Shown one piece after another: positions 1-6,686 of a DNA stretch of 18,289 bases. The notes under the pieces are model-generated. The model was not told where the DNA came from and did not search any database. It worked only from the letters and a program-made list of their open reading frames with translations. The DNA comes from an uncultured Mycoplasmatota bacterium (lineage in GTDB: Bacteria > Bacillota_I > Bacilli_A > RF39 > UBA660), in contig UREA01000027.1 of NCBI GenBank assembly GCA_900546715.1, positions 1-18,289 on the forward strand, written 5' to 3'. How positions within the stretch are numbered: position 1 is the stretch's first letter; the number at the start of each line of letters is the position of its first letter. A program made the position numbers and the translations under genes.

Positions 1-369
1 TCTGAGTATGAAGGTCACTCTGGTACTTTAGGTGCAGGTGGTAATACTGGTAAACATTTTTCTAGTGGAACTGCATATGCTAATGGCGCTGGCGGCGGCG
101 GCTGGTATGGTGGCGGTGGTTCAGGTCATTATAATGGACAATCGTCTGTAAGATTTACTGGTGGTGGCGGTGGTTCAGGATATGTATATACTGAATCGAC
201 TGCATCATATTATCCTAGTGGATGTTTATTAGACGCTTCATATTATTTACAACAAGCAAGTACTTATGCTGGCTATACTTCTTTTGCAGCACCAAATGGA
301 GATACAGAAACTGGACACAGTGGTAATGGCTATGCAAAGGTAACTTATATAGGTGAAAGTCTAGAATAG
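1..369 (+). CDS. Glycine-rich surface protein, C-terminal fragment
   Basis: Reading frame 1 is open from the first base of the window to a TAG at 367-369, giving the last 122 residues of a protein whose start lies upstream. The fragment is dominated by Gly runs, with GGGGWYGGGG at about residues 35-44 and a second GGGGGSGY stretch near 60-67, and it ends with a GNGYAKVTY motif. This pattern resembles the glycine-rich domain family found in animal ALK/LTK receptors and in many secreted bacterial proteins (Gly_rich, PF12810), usually at the C-terminus of cell-surface proteins. Family membership is from motif recognition only. The next gene starts 7 bases after the stop and has its ribosome site at the stop, so the two are probably co-transcribed. 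Function is unknown; an extracellular structural or adhesive role is a guess. Confidence 0.75.
   Translation, partial: SEYEGHSGTLGAGGNTGKHFSSGTAYANGAGGGGWYGGGGSGHYNGQSSVRFTGGGGGSGYVYTESTASYYPSGCLLDASYYLQQASTYAGYTSFAAPNGDTETGHSGNGYAKVTYIGESLE
109..179 (+). repeat. 17-bp direct repeat coding GGGGS-type glycine stretches
   Basis: The 17-base word GGTGGCGGTGGTTCAGG occurs exactly at 109-125 and again at 163-179. Both copies lie in frame in the glycine-rich protein and code for its two Gly-rich loops. This is a coding repeat rather than a mobile or regulatory element. Confidence 0.6.
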
Positions 370-376
370 AGGTAAA

Positions 377-649
377 ATGAACTGTAAAAGATGTGGAAAA
401 CCACTTCCTAATGAAGGGGTAACTTGTAAGTTTTGTGGTATGCTTATGAGTAGTGATGAAATAAATGCAATGCGTAAAAATAGTATTAGAGAAGATAAGA
501 GACTTAGAATGTTGCAAGAAAAATACGCAAGTAATAAGCAAAATAATCGCGAAAATCCTAAAGAAAATAAATTGCTTGGATTAATATTTATTGTAATTGT
601 ACTTTTAATTTTAATTATAATAACCATAATAGTTAATGTAATGAATTAA
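377..649 (+). CDS. Zinc-ribbon protein with C-terminal membrane anchor
   Basis: A 90-residue protein. Cys3-x2-Cys6 and Cys17-x2-Cys20 form a short N-terminal zinc ribbon of the kind seen in 'zinc-ribbon domain' membrane proteins. A charged, probably helical linker follows (about residues 25-65), and then one hydrophobic segment (about 66-88) ending two residues before the C-terminus. The likely topology is a cytoplasmic zinc ribbon with a tail anchor. The start ATG is preceded by GAGGT that overlaps the end of the upstream glycine-rich gene, and the downstream UPF0316 gene follows within 15 bases, so this is the middle gene of a three-gene run. The specific role is unknown; zinc ribbons of this type usually mediate protein or nucleic-acid contacts. 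Confidence 0.8.
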   Translation: MNCKRCGKPLPNEGVTCKFCGMLMSSDEINAMRKNSIREDKRLRMLQEKYASNKQNNRENPKENKLLGLIFIVIVLLILIIITIIVNVMN

Positions 650-662
650 AAGGGTGATAAAA

Positions 663-1172
663 TTGATTCTAACATGTTTAAAAATATTTTTAGCAAGAAT
701 AGAAGATGTATCTCTTGGGACAATTAGAACTGTTCTAGTTGTTAAGGGAAAGAGTATTACACCTGCTGTTGTTGCTTTTTTTGAGGTTTTAATATGGTTT
801 GTTGTTGCTAGAGAAGCCCTTAATACAGATTTAGATTCTATATTAATTCCAATTTTTTATTCTCTTGGTTATGCAACTGGTACATTTATTGGAACATTTA
901 TTACATCAAGATTAGTTGATGGCCTAATTGGGGTACAAGTAATAACTAAAAGTACTAATAGTAAAATGTTAAAGGAAATGCGTGATAAAGGCTTTGGGGT
1001 ATCTGTTGTTGATTTAAAGAAGACTAATGATAATCACAAAAAAGATATGTTAATAATTCAGTTAAATAAAAAGAAGTTAAAGGAATTAACTCGTGTTATT
1101 AGAACAAATGATCCTGATGCTTTTGTTGTTATTAATGAAACAAAATATGTTCAAAACGGATTAATTAAATAA
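663..1172 (+). CDS. UPF0316 membrane protein (DUF5698 + DUF2179)
   Basis: A 169-residue protein. The N-terminal half has about three membrane segments and the hallmark sequence RIEDVSLGTIRT (residues 12-23) followed by VVKGK and a VAFFEVLIWF stretch, as in UPF0316/YebE-type proteins of Bacillota. The C-terminal part (about 95-165) is soluble with alternating strands and helices, fitting DUF2179. A GTG in the same frame at 654 would add three residues, but it sits inside the AGGGTGA ribosome site. I therefore choose the TTG at 663, which is 6-9 bases downstream of that site. The gene converges with the minus-strand gene behind it, and the two stop codons overlap by 8 bases with no hairpin between them. 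The biochemical function of the family is not established. Confidence 0.85.
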   Translation: MILTCLKIFLARIEDVSLGTIRTVLVVKGKSITPAVVAFFEVLIWFVVAREALNTDLDSILIPIFYSLGYATGTFIGTFITSRLVDGLIGVQVITKSTNSKMLKEMRDKGFGVSVVDLKKTNDNHKKDMLIIQLNKKKLKELTRVIRTNDPDAFVVINETKYVQNGLIK

Positions 1173-2607
1173 CTTCATAAATACAAAAATATTCATCTTC
1201 GTATAATAATTCAAAGTTGTTACTATTATTATTTATGTATTTGTATAAATTCTTATCTTTTTGAGCAATTACATGAGTAATAGCATAATCATTAATAATG
1301 TTATAATAACTATTAGTCATATATTCTGTTAATATATCTTGATATTGATTAAATTCGATAGTGTAAAGATCAGCTCGTGAGTCGATAAATACGGGGATAT
1401 CTTTAAATAATAAATAACTACCATAATTATATTCATTTAATAAATGGATATTTTGATAATCTAAATTTTCTTTAATAAATTCTACAGCATTAATTGGATA
1501 ATCTTCTGGAGGAATAAACTTTTTATTTTGATTATTTTTAATAGATAATAAAATAACACCAGTTAAAGTCAAAAATATTACAGTAATACCTATTTTAGAA
1601 AGTAAATATTTTAAAGTATATTTATCAATATCAACTTTAACTTTGTTAAATATATTATTTATTAATATAGCCATGATTGGAAAAATAAATATAGTATATA
1701 ATGATATATGTCTATTTGAAGTAAATGCCATAAGAGTTAAACCAATGACTAAAAATAATTGACTTGCTTTAATTTTACCAATGACACTTAATATTAAAAT
1801 ACAAATGCTAAAAGCTATTAAAACAATCATTTGAGGTATAGATGGCGGCAAATGTTCTTTAATAAAGTTTTGGCTTTCTCCTTGCATAGTATTTATAAGA
1901 TAAGTAAATGGAGTATCTCCAATTGGGGTAAAGAAACCGGGGATAATACAAATAAACATTGTAATTATTAAGTATTTGACATTTTCATTGTTTTCTATTT
2001 CTATAAATTTAAATAATGTTTTTCTTTTTAATATTTTAGATAATAAGTATTCAGCAATAAAGGGAAGAAAAATAATAAAGAAAAAGGGCCAGACAGCAAC
2101 ATGCATATTACATAAAAGGATTGATAAAATAAATAAGCCAATAAGATATTTAAAATGAGGTTTCTTTAGATAATTGGTTATAAAAATATATTCTAATATA
2201 AATATAATATAGCTTATTACTTGAGCTCGTGTAGCAATATACTCACTTAAAGTAAAAATACTTAGAATAGTAAAAATTAGGGCAATAAATTTAGAGTTAT
2301 TAGATTTATTATTGAAATAAAAAATGAGAGTTATTAAAGTGATGAAACAGATAATATTAAATATATAAAGAGAAGTAAAACCTGATATGGAATAAATTAA
2401 ATAAACTAAGGTATCATATAACCAGTGGGGATAAGTATAAGGTAGGTTGTGAAATGAAAAGTGATCTTGCATATCTATTCCATTATTTAATATTAGCTCT
2501 CCAATTTTAATGGTATAAAATGTATCATTTTGAAAAAATATGGGAGTAAGACAAATACATAAAACAATAATTATTATCATACTTAGTATTAAATATTTTT
2601 TCTTCAT
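1165..2607 (-). CDS. Polytopic membrane protein, GT-C glycosyltransferase-like
   Basis: A 480-residue protein with one N-terminal segment (about 5-25), roughly nine to eleven further hydrophobic segments to about residue 370, and a soluble C-terminal domain of about 110 residues. The first external loop carries acidic residues (D28, E37, D45, D48), the region where GT-C lipid-sugar transferases place their catalytic acids. The C-terminal domain has FIDSRADLYT at 407-416, a motif I associate with large membrane proteins of this shape annotated as hypothetical or dolichyl-phosphate-mannose transferase-like. The GT-C assignment is an inference from topology, and no reaction can be named. The start ATG follows AAGGATG, and a TATAAT lies upstream. 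The gene stands alone on the minus strand, back to back with the secretion cassette. Confidence 0.65.
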   Translation of the reverse strand: MKKKYLILSMIIIIVLCICLTPIFFQNDTFYTIKIGELILNNGIDMQDHFSFHNLPYTYPHWLYDTLVYLIYSISGFTSLYIFNIICFITLITLIFYFNNKSNNSKFIALIFTILSIFTLSEYIATRAQVISYIIFILEYIFITNYLKKPHFKYLIGLFILSILLCNMHVAVWPFFFIIFLPFIAEYLLSKILKRKTLFKFIEIENNENVKYLIITMFICIIPGFFTPIGDTPFTYLINTMQGESQNFIKEHLPPSIPQMIVLIAFSICILILSVIGKIKASQLFLVIGLTLMAFTSNRHISLYTIFIFPIMAILINNIFNKVKVDIDKYTLKYLLSKIGITVIFLTLTGVILLSIKNNQNKKFIPPEDYPINAVEFIKENLDYQNIHLLNEYNYGSYLLFKDIPVFIDSRADLYTIEFNQYQDILTEYMTNSYYNIINDYAITHVIAQKDKNLYKYINNNSNNFELLYEDEYFCIYEVI

Positions 2608-2627
2608 AACTACTCATCCTTTTTTAT

Positions 2628-2633
2628 ATTATA
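2628..2633 (-). promoter_or_regulatory. Candidate -10 box for the minus-strand membrane protein
   Basis: On the minus strand the sequence reads TATAAT here, about 21 bases upstream of the ATG at 2607, with the ribosome site in between. I see no convincing -35 box at 16-18 bases, so this may be a weak or activated promoter. Confidence 0.4.
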
Positions 2634-2664
2634 TCATCACTATGTAGAAAACTAAAGAAAATGT

Positions 2665-2694
2665 TTTACAGTTTAATAAAATATGTGATATACT
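2665..2694 (+). promoter_or_regulatory. Promoter of the lysozyme/WXG100-like cassette
   Basis: TTTACA (2665-2670), an 18-base spacer, then TATACT (2689-2694) on the plus strand, 26 bases before the first gene of the cassette. It is divergent from the minus-strand membrane protein gene. No other promoter-like sequence is apparent between the six genes, so this probably drives all of them to the terminator at 5885-5909. Confidence 0.6.
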
Positions 2695-2719
2695 TTATAT
2701 AGAGTAGTTGAGGTGGGAT

Positions 2720-3583
2720 ATGCAAAAATTAAGTATAAACGGTTCTGAAGTGCTCAGAATTAAATTGCGACTTGATGATATAATTGAATCTATTGCTCTT
2801 AATTTTACTAATTTAAGCAATGAACTTACAAATTGTTCAAATAATTTAAGAGATAACAATAATACTAATAGTGTAGTAATGCCAGTTGAAAATTTAATTA
2901 ATAGAAGTAATATAATTAAAGATAACATGGTTAATGATTTAAAAGTATTATCAGAATTTATGGCTAGTCAAGTACAAGAATATAGCATCTCAAATGAGGA
3001 AGCGGTTGAGGCTATTAATTCTCTTATATCTTTTATGCAAACTACAATAGATTCTGGAGCTGCTCCAGTTGAAAATGCCAATGCTGGAGTTTTTAATGAT
3101 ACTACTTCTTTAAGTAAGGGAGAAGCAAATTATGATGATTTGCTTAATAAAATGCCTAATCAAGAACAATGGGATGTTATGAATAGTGCTCACGATTTCT
3201 TTATTGATAAGGGCTTAACAGAAGAACAAGTCGCTGGTATCTTAGGTAATGCTTGTTTGGAATCAGGTTTTAATTTAAATGCTAAAAATTCATCATCTTC
3301 ATCTACTGGTTTATTTCAATGGTTAAATTCTCGTTGGCCTAGTGATTGGTCACTAGATGCTCAACTTAATCACGCTTGGGAAGAAATGCAAGGTGCTCCC
3401 TGCGGAGGTAGTATTACTTCGGTAATCGATGAATTAAAAGAATGTGAGACGGTATCAGAAGCATCTAATATTTTTGCAATATATTTTGAAGGTGCTAGTA
3501 CAGATTCAGGAATTACTGCAGGTTCAGGACGAAAAAATTATGCAAATACAATATATTATCATTATAGTACATTAAATAATTAG
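2720..3583 (+). CDS. Secreted lysozyme-like effector, unit 1 (helical N-domain + phage tail lysozyme)
   Basis: A 287-residue protein in two parts. Residues 1-110 are a helical domain starting SINGSEVLR and ending near VQEYSISNEEA; there is no Sec signal peptide. A polar linker follows. Residues 145-287 resemble the phage tail lysozyme family (PF18013): AGILGNACLES with the expected catalytic Glu181, then GLFQW, a QLNHAW stretch and FEGAS...NYAN near the end. The family cleaves peptidoglycan glycan strands. The start at 2720 is preferred over an in-frame TTG at 2708 because it follows AGGTGG and aligns residue by residue with the paralogue at 4542. By analogy with type VII secretion substrates, the helical domain probably serves export together with the small partner encoded next. 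That role is inferred. Confidence 0.78.
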   Translation: MQKLSINGSEVLRIKLRLDDIIESIALNFTNLSNELTNCSNNLRDNNNTNSVVMPVENLINRSNIIKDNMVNDLKVLSEFMASQVQEYSISNEEAVEAINSLISFMQTTIDSGAAPVENANAGVFNDTTSLSKGEANYDDLLNKMPNQEQWDVMNSAHDFFIDKGLTEEQVAGILGNACLESGFNLNAKNSSSSSTGLFQWLNSRWPSDWSLDAQLNHAWEEMQGAPCGGSITSVIDELKECETVSEASNIFAIYFEGASTDSGITAGSGRKNYANTIYYHYSTLNN

Positions 3584-3597
3584 AAAGGAGAATTTTA

Positions 3598-3888
3598 ATG
3601 GGATCAGTTGTAATTAATAATGTTGGAAAAATGGAAGAAAGTGTAGCAAATATTGCTAGCTACAATCAAAAGTTATCTAATGATATGGCAAGTATTGAGT
3701 ATATTATTACCCAAATTAATGCTAATTGGATTAGTGAAGAAGCTGATAAATTATCAGAAATTAATAATTTACAAGCTTTGAAAGATGAATTTACTAATAA
3801 TGTTTTACCAGTTTTAGAAAAAGTGGTTACAACAATGAATGAATTAATTGCAGATACTGTTGCAACAAGTAATAATACTGGTAATTAA
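3598..3888 (+). CDS. WXG100-like small helical protein, unit 1
   Basis: A 96-residue, all-helical protein with the size and shape of WXG100/ESAT-6-like proteins: two predicted helices around a turn at NANWISEEAD, with Trp44. The canonical W-x-G is W-I-S here. It is clearly related to the proteins at 4223 and 5589, sharing a SNxxxSIxxI stretch before the Trp and a TMNxL stretch near the C-terminus. It starts 14 bases after the unit 1 effector behind an AAAGGAG site. Known WXG100 proteins form dimers and act as substrates or chaperones of type VII secretion. I infer that this one pairs with the helical domain of the effector just upstream. Confidence 0.75.
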   Translation: MGSVVINNVGKMEESVANIASYNQKLSNDMASIEYIITQINANWISEEADKLSEINNLQALKDEFTNNVLPVLEKVVTTMNELIADTVATSNNTGN

Positions 3889-3899
3889 GGAGGATATAA

Positions 3900-4214
3900 A
3901 TGAAAATAGAAATTGCAGAATTAAGAAGAATATTTACTAGAAGTGAGGATATTAATCAAGAATTAAAAACAACATTTACCAAAATAAATGAAACTCTAAA
4001 TGAAATATGTGCCAATGTTAAATCGAGTGGTTTAAATGAAGTTAATGTTGAATTTACTAATTATGTAACTGAAGTAGCTAATGAACTTACAACTAATATA
4101 GATGTGATTATTGCCTTTTTAAATAGTCAAGTAGAAGCTTATTCAACTCAAAATGTTAGTACTGAACAAGATTTATCAGCTACAAGTTCAATATTTAGTA
4201 ACTTAGATGTTTAG
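3900..4214 (+). CDS. Stand-alone effector-type N-domain, unit 2
   Basis: A 104-residue helical protein without a tryptophan. Its sequence IAELRRIFTRSEDI...TFTKINETLNEI lines up with the N-terminal domains of the two lysozyme proteins, and its end VIIAFLNSQVEAYS matches their xxEFxxxQVxEYS segment. It is therefore the trafficking-type domain alone, stopping about where the lysozyme proteins enter their linker. An AGGAGG-type site precedes the ATG 11 bases after the previous gene. It could be a free partner or adaptor, or an effector that lost its toxic domain by duplication and deletion. I cannot tell which, but the short tail after residue 95 is not obviously decayed. Confidence 0.72.
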   Translation: MKIEIAELRRIFTRSEDINQELKTTFTKINETLNEICANVKSSGLNEVNVEFTNYVTEVANELTTNIDVIIAFLNSQVEAYSTQNVSTEQDLSATSSIFSNLDV

Positions 4215-4222
4215 GGTGTTAC

Positions 4223-4528
4223 ATGAATGATGTATATGATATTAATTTAGATGTAAGTAAATTGTTAGAAGAAATATCTTCTTTAGCAAGTAATAATCAG
4301 TTGCTATCACATGATATTGATAGTATTGAGCATATTAGTGGTGAAATTAAAAGTAATTGGACTAATGATACTGCCCATTTTAGTGATGTAGAACAAAGTT
4401 TAGTGAAAATTGAAGAATGTATCAACAATTATAACTCCGTTATTGAACCGGTGTTAACAAAATTTGTTGATACGATGAATACTTTAGCTATTGCTCATAA
4501 AAATACGAGTAGTAAAACAGTAGAATGA
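4223..4528 (+). CDS. WXG100-like small helical protein, unit 2
   Basis: A 101-residue helical protein with Trp46 in the inter-helix turn SNWTND, so W-T-N replaces W-x-G. It is very close to the unit 3 protein at 5589: both begin YDINL, share EIKSNWTNDT and end with a TMNTLA segment. The start ATG lies 8 bases after the stop of the preceding gene, with AGGGTG overlapping that stop, which suggests translational coupling. By family analogy it is a secreted or chaperone-like partner of the stand-alone domain encoded just before it. Confidence 0.75.
   Translation: MNDVYDINLDVSKLLEEISSLASNNQLLSHDIDSIEHISGEIKSNWTNDTAHFSDVEQSLVKIEECINNYNSVIEPVLTKFVDTMNTLAIAHKNTSSKTVE
4343..4372 (+). repeat. 30-base repeat shared by WXG100-like genes, copy 1
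   Basis: These 30 bases, coding for the EIKSNWTNDT turn, recur at 5703-5732 with a single silent mismatch (AGT against AGC). The identity is higher than in the flanking parts of the two genes, which points to recent duplication or gene conversion around the tryptophan turn. Confidence 0.6.
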
Positions 4529-4541
4529 ATGGAGGTAAATA

Positions 4542-5579
4542 ATGGCAAAAAGAATTAACATAAATGGTGCTGAATTAATAAGATATAAGCAACGATTAGA
4601 TGATATTACTGATTCAATTTATAAGACGTTTGTTAGTTTGAATGAAGAATTAGGTAATGTAGCAAATAACTTAGTTTCTAAAGATAATAGTAGTGTTAAT
4701 CCTTTAGTTGAGCCAATGAAAAATTTAATGGCTCAAAATGATCGGATAGGTTCTAGTATGTATATGAAATTACAAATTCTTGCTGAGTTTATTACTGAAC
4801 AAGTAGAGGAATATAGTGTATCTTCAGATGAAGCTAAAAATTCGTTAAATAAACTAGTTACTTTAATATCATCTTCACTAAATTTAACAACTCCTGGTAC
4901 AGGAGTAACAGATGCAGGAGAAAATGTTGAAGAAGTATTGGAAGAAGAAGTGCTAGATACACCAGAGGCTAATGAAAGTAATAGTGAAGTACCACCAGTT
5001 GATGGTAGTAACATATCAACTACCGTTAGTGCTAGTGATGAATATAAATTAGCAACACCAATGAATAGTACTTATGATGAGGCCGCATATAATGAAGGGG
5101 TAAATGATTATCAAGTGGCGTTAATTCAAGATAGAATGGGCACGGTTGATGCTCTAAATGATCGAATGGATGTAATAGTTAATAGTTATAATTATTATAA
5201 AGAGCTGGGATATAGTGATGAATTAATTGCGGGAATGCTCGGCAATATGTGCCAAGAATCAACATTTAATTTAGATGCAGTTAGTGCAACTAATTGTAAA
5301 GGTTTGTATCAATGGACGGAAGGTAGAGCTCCAGAATCATGGGATTTACAAAGTCAATTAGATCGTTCAGTTGTGGAAATTAATACTAGAACTGACATGA
5401 GTGGTCAAACTGTTTGGCAAAGACTTCAAATTTGTTCAACAGTTAGTGAATACACAGAATATTTTGCGGTATTTTTTGAAGGTGCTGCAAGTCGTGTTGG
5501 TGAAGTACCAGATATTGGTGCTAGAACTAACTATGCGAATGCTATGTATTATTTAATAAAAAATAACTTTAATGTATAG
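4542..5579 (+). CDS. Secreted lysozyme-like effector, unit 3 (helical N-domain + phage tail lysozyme)
   Basis: A 345-residue paralogue of the protein at 2720. Residues 1-112 are the helical domain (ININGAELIRYKQRLDDI at the start, QVEEYSVSSDEA near 90). A long acidic, Ser/Thr-rich linker of about 90 residues follows, some 55 longer than in unit 1. The lysozyme-like domain is at about 205-345 with AGMLGNMCQES (catalytic Glu239), GLYQW and FEGAASR...NYANAMYY. No signal peptide and no membrane segment are present, so export needs another route; I infer type VII. AGGAGG-like GGAGG precedes the ATG. The two lysozyme domains are clearly diverged while keeping the catalytic Glu and the GLxQW motif, which argues that both are functional. 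Confidence 0.78.
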   Translation: MAKRININGAELIRYKQRLDDITDSIYKTFVSLNEELGNVANNLVSKDNSSVNPLVEPMKNLMAQNDRIGSSMYMKLQILAEFITEQVEEYSVSSDEAKNSLNKLVTLISSSLNLTTPGTGVTDAGENVEEVLEEEVLDTPEANESNSEVPPVDGSNISTTVSASDEYKLATPMNSTYDEAAYNEGVNDYQVALIQDRMGTVDALNDRMDVIVNSYNYYKELGYSDELIAGMLGNMCQESTFNLDAVSATNCKGLYQWTEGRAPESWDLQSQLDRSVVEINTRTDMSGQTVWQRLQICSTVSEYTEYFAVFFEGAASRVGEVPDIGARTNYANAMYYLIKNNFNV

Positions 5580-5588
5580 GGAGGAATT

Positions 5589-5894
5589 ATGGATTACGAT
5601 ATTAATTTAAATGCGGAAAACTTAGCTAATAGTACAGGTAATTTAGCAACCTTTAATCAAGAACTATCTAATAATATAGAAAGTATTAAATTTATAGCCA
5701 ATGAAATTAAAAGCAATTGGACTAATGATACTTTAGGTAATGATATAAATACTAGTCTATCTAAAATAAATGAATGTATTGATAAAATAAATACAGTAGT
5801 TTTTCCGGTATTGAATCAATATGTCGAAACAATGAACACTCTTGCAGTATCTGTTAGTACTACTGCTAAAAAAGAAGTATCAGTAAATGAGTAG
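5589..5894 (+). CDS. WXG100-like small helical protein, unit 3
   Basis: A 101-residue helical protein, a close paralogue of the one at 4223, with Trp44 in SNWTND and YVETMNTLA towards the end. It starts 9 bases after the unit 3 effector behind GGGAGG. Its TAG stop lies inside the left arm of the cassette terminator. It is probably the dimer partner of the lysozyme protein just upstream, as WXG100 proteins and their cognate substrates are usually adjacent. That pairing is inferred from gene order. Confidence 0.75.
   Translation: MDYDINLNAENLANSTGNLATFNQELSNNIESIKFIANEIKSNWTNDTLGNDINTSLSKINECIDKINTVVFPVLNQYVETMNTLAVSVSTTAKKEVSVNE
5703..5732 (+). repeat. 30-base repeat shared by WXG100-like genes, copy 2
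   Basis: Second copy of the 30-base segment at 4343-4372, differing at one synonymous position. Confidence 0.6.
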
Positions 5895-5909
5895 AAATAC
5901 TCATTTTTA
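5885..5909 (+). terminator. Intrinsic terminator of the secretion cassette
   Basis: An 8-bp stem AATGAGTA / TACTCATT (5886-5893 and 5898-5905) closes on a GAAA loop and runs into a short T tract. The stop codon of the last WXG100-like gene is part of the stem. Confidence 0.75.
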
Positions 5910-5944
5910 AATTGCTAATTTTAGAAAAATAAAGTTACTAATAA

Positions 5945-5950
5945 TATAAT
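5945..5950 (+). promoter_or_regulatory. Candidate -10 box for the anchored surface protein
   Basis: TATAAT 15 bases before the start codon, with only a weak TTAGAA 18 bases upstream as a -35. It follows the terminator of the cassette, so a separate transcript for this gene is plausible. Confidence 0.45.
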
Positions 5951-5965
5951 AGAGTGGTGGTATTA

Positions 5966-6523
5966 ATGAACTGGCGTAAAATAATAATTGGAATAATTTT
6001 TATATTAGCAATTATTAGTGTTTTTATAATTAGAAATATTTCTCAAGCTGATGCAGCTGTCAATCTTGGAGCGGATATTGAAACTATTAGGGATGATGAT
6101 GGAAGTATTTATCATATTTATAATGTTTATTTTACGATTAGTGCTAATGAAGAGATTAATCATATCGAGGGAACTTATGAAGAAATTGGCCTTAATGTTT
6201 TAGAAATTGAAAGTTCTGGCAATTTTTATGCGGAATATATTGATATGGATGAGAAATCTTTTAGTTTTATTTCTAATGATGTATATACTAGTAGTGATGG
6301 TAAAGTTTATTTTGCAAGAGTAGTTTCGCAATATGCGGATCCTGATTATACAGAAGATTGTACTTTGAAATTTAATGCTTTAAGGGATTTAGTTTCAACT
6401 AATGATGTTGATATTACTAAAAGTGCTATTACAAGTACAGATTCTTTAGTGAATTTAGATAATGTTGAGTTTAACGAAGAATTTTATTATAAAATAACTA
6501 TTCAAAATACAAATAACTACTGA
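5966..6523 (+). CDS. Secreted surface protein, reading frame broken before its wall anchor
   Basis: A 185-residue open frame with an N-terminal signal peptide: WRK, a hydrophobic core at 6-22, and an ADA cleavage-type site at 28-30. The mature part looks beta-rich (for example IYHIYNVYFTISANEE and GKVYFARVVSQY) and resembles small beta-sandwich surface domains, but I cannot name a family. The frame ends at TGA 6521-6523. Shifting by one base at about 6512-6516 joins it to a perfect sorting tail (next entry), so the intact protein would be about 226 residues. The ATG at 5966 follows GGTGG; an upstream in-frame GTG at 5954 has no ribosome site. A true frameshift, a recoding event or an assembly error are all possible. 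Confidence 0.7.
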   Translation: MNWRKIIIGIIFILAIISVFIIRNISQADAAVNLGADIETIRDDDGSIYHIYNVYFTISANEEINHIEGTYEEIGLNVLEIESSGNFYAEYIDMDEKSFSFISNDVYTSSDGKVYFARVVSQYADPDYTEDCTLKFNALRDLVSTNDVDITKSAITSTDSLVNLDNVEFNEEFYYKITIQNTNNY

Positions 6524-6647
6524 AGAAATACCTAATAACCCTAGTACTGGTACTAAATTAAATGTTATTTTACTTATTGGTAGCCTAATTTTAGTTGTTA
6601 TTGGAAATGTTATTTTAAAAAAGAAAAATAGATTATTTAAAGTGTAA
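6516..6647 (+). pseudogene. Displaced NPSTG sorting signal of the upstream surface protein
   Basis: In the +1 frame relative to the upstream gene these bases read TTEEIPN, then NPSTG (6537-6551), then a hydrophobic segment LNVILLIGSLILVVIG and a basic tail KKKNR, ending at TAA 6645-6647. That is the full layout of a sortase substrate C-terminus (pentapeptide, membrane span, positive tail). It has no start codon or ribosome site of its own, so it is the out-of-frame end of the protein at 5966. Confidence 0.78.
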
Positions 6648-6652
6648 ATCTG

Positions 6653-6686
6653 GTGTCAATGGCTAGTTAAATTATTGACACTTTTT
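6653..6686 (+). terminator. Intrinsic terminator after the surface protein
   Basis: An 8-bp stem GTGTCAAT (6653-6660) / ATTGACAC (6674-6681) with a 13-base loop, followed by TTTTT. It lies 6 bases after the stop of the shifted tail, showing that the transcript was built to include that tail. Confidence 0.7.

Noticed and set aside
215..541. Long open frames antisense to the first genes and elsewhere (for example 4733-5014, 9861-10094, 12922-13155 on minus)
   Set aside because: They lack ribosome sites and lie opposite well-supported coding sequence; low GC makes such shadows common.
2720..5579. LXG-type toxin with immunity gene
   Set aside because: The N-domains are about 110 residues and lack the long LXG helices, and no membrane immunity protein follows the lysozyme genes; the downstream secreted protein has its own promoter.
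2720..5579. Prophage endolysin or tail module
   Set aside because: The lysozyme family is phage-derived, but no holin, tail, capsid, integrase or attachment sites are present and the neighbours are WXG100-like.
6516..6523. Release-factor-like programmed +1 frameshift at TAC TGA
   Set aside because: The known prfB site uses CTT TGA with a strong ribosome site upstream; slipping tRNA-Tyr from TAC to ACT would break pairing. An inserted base is simpler. Kept as a finding, not as a recoding feature.
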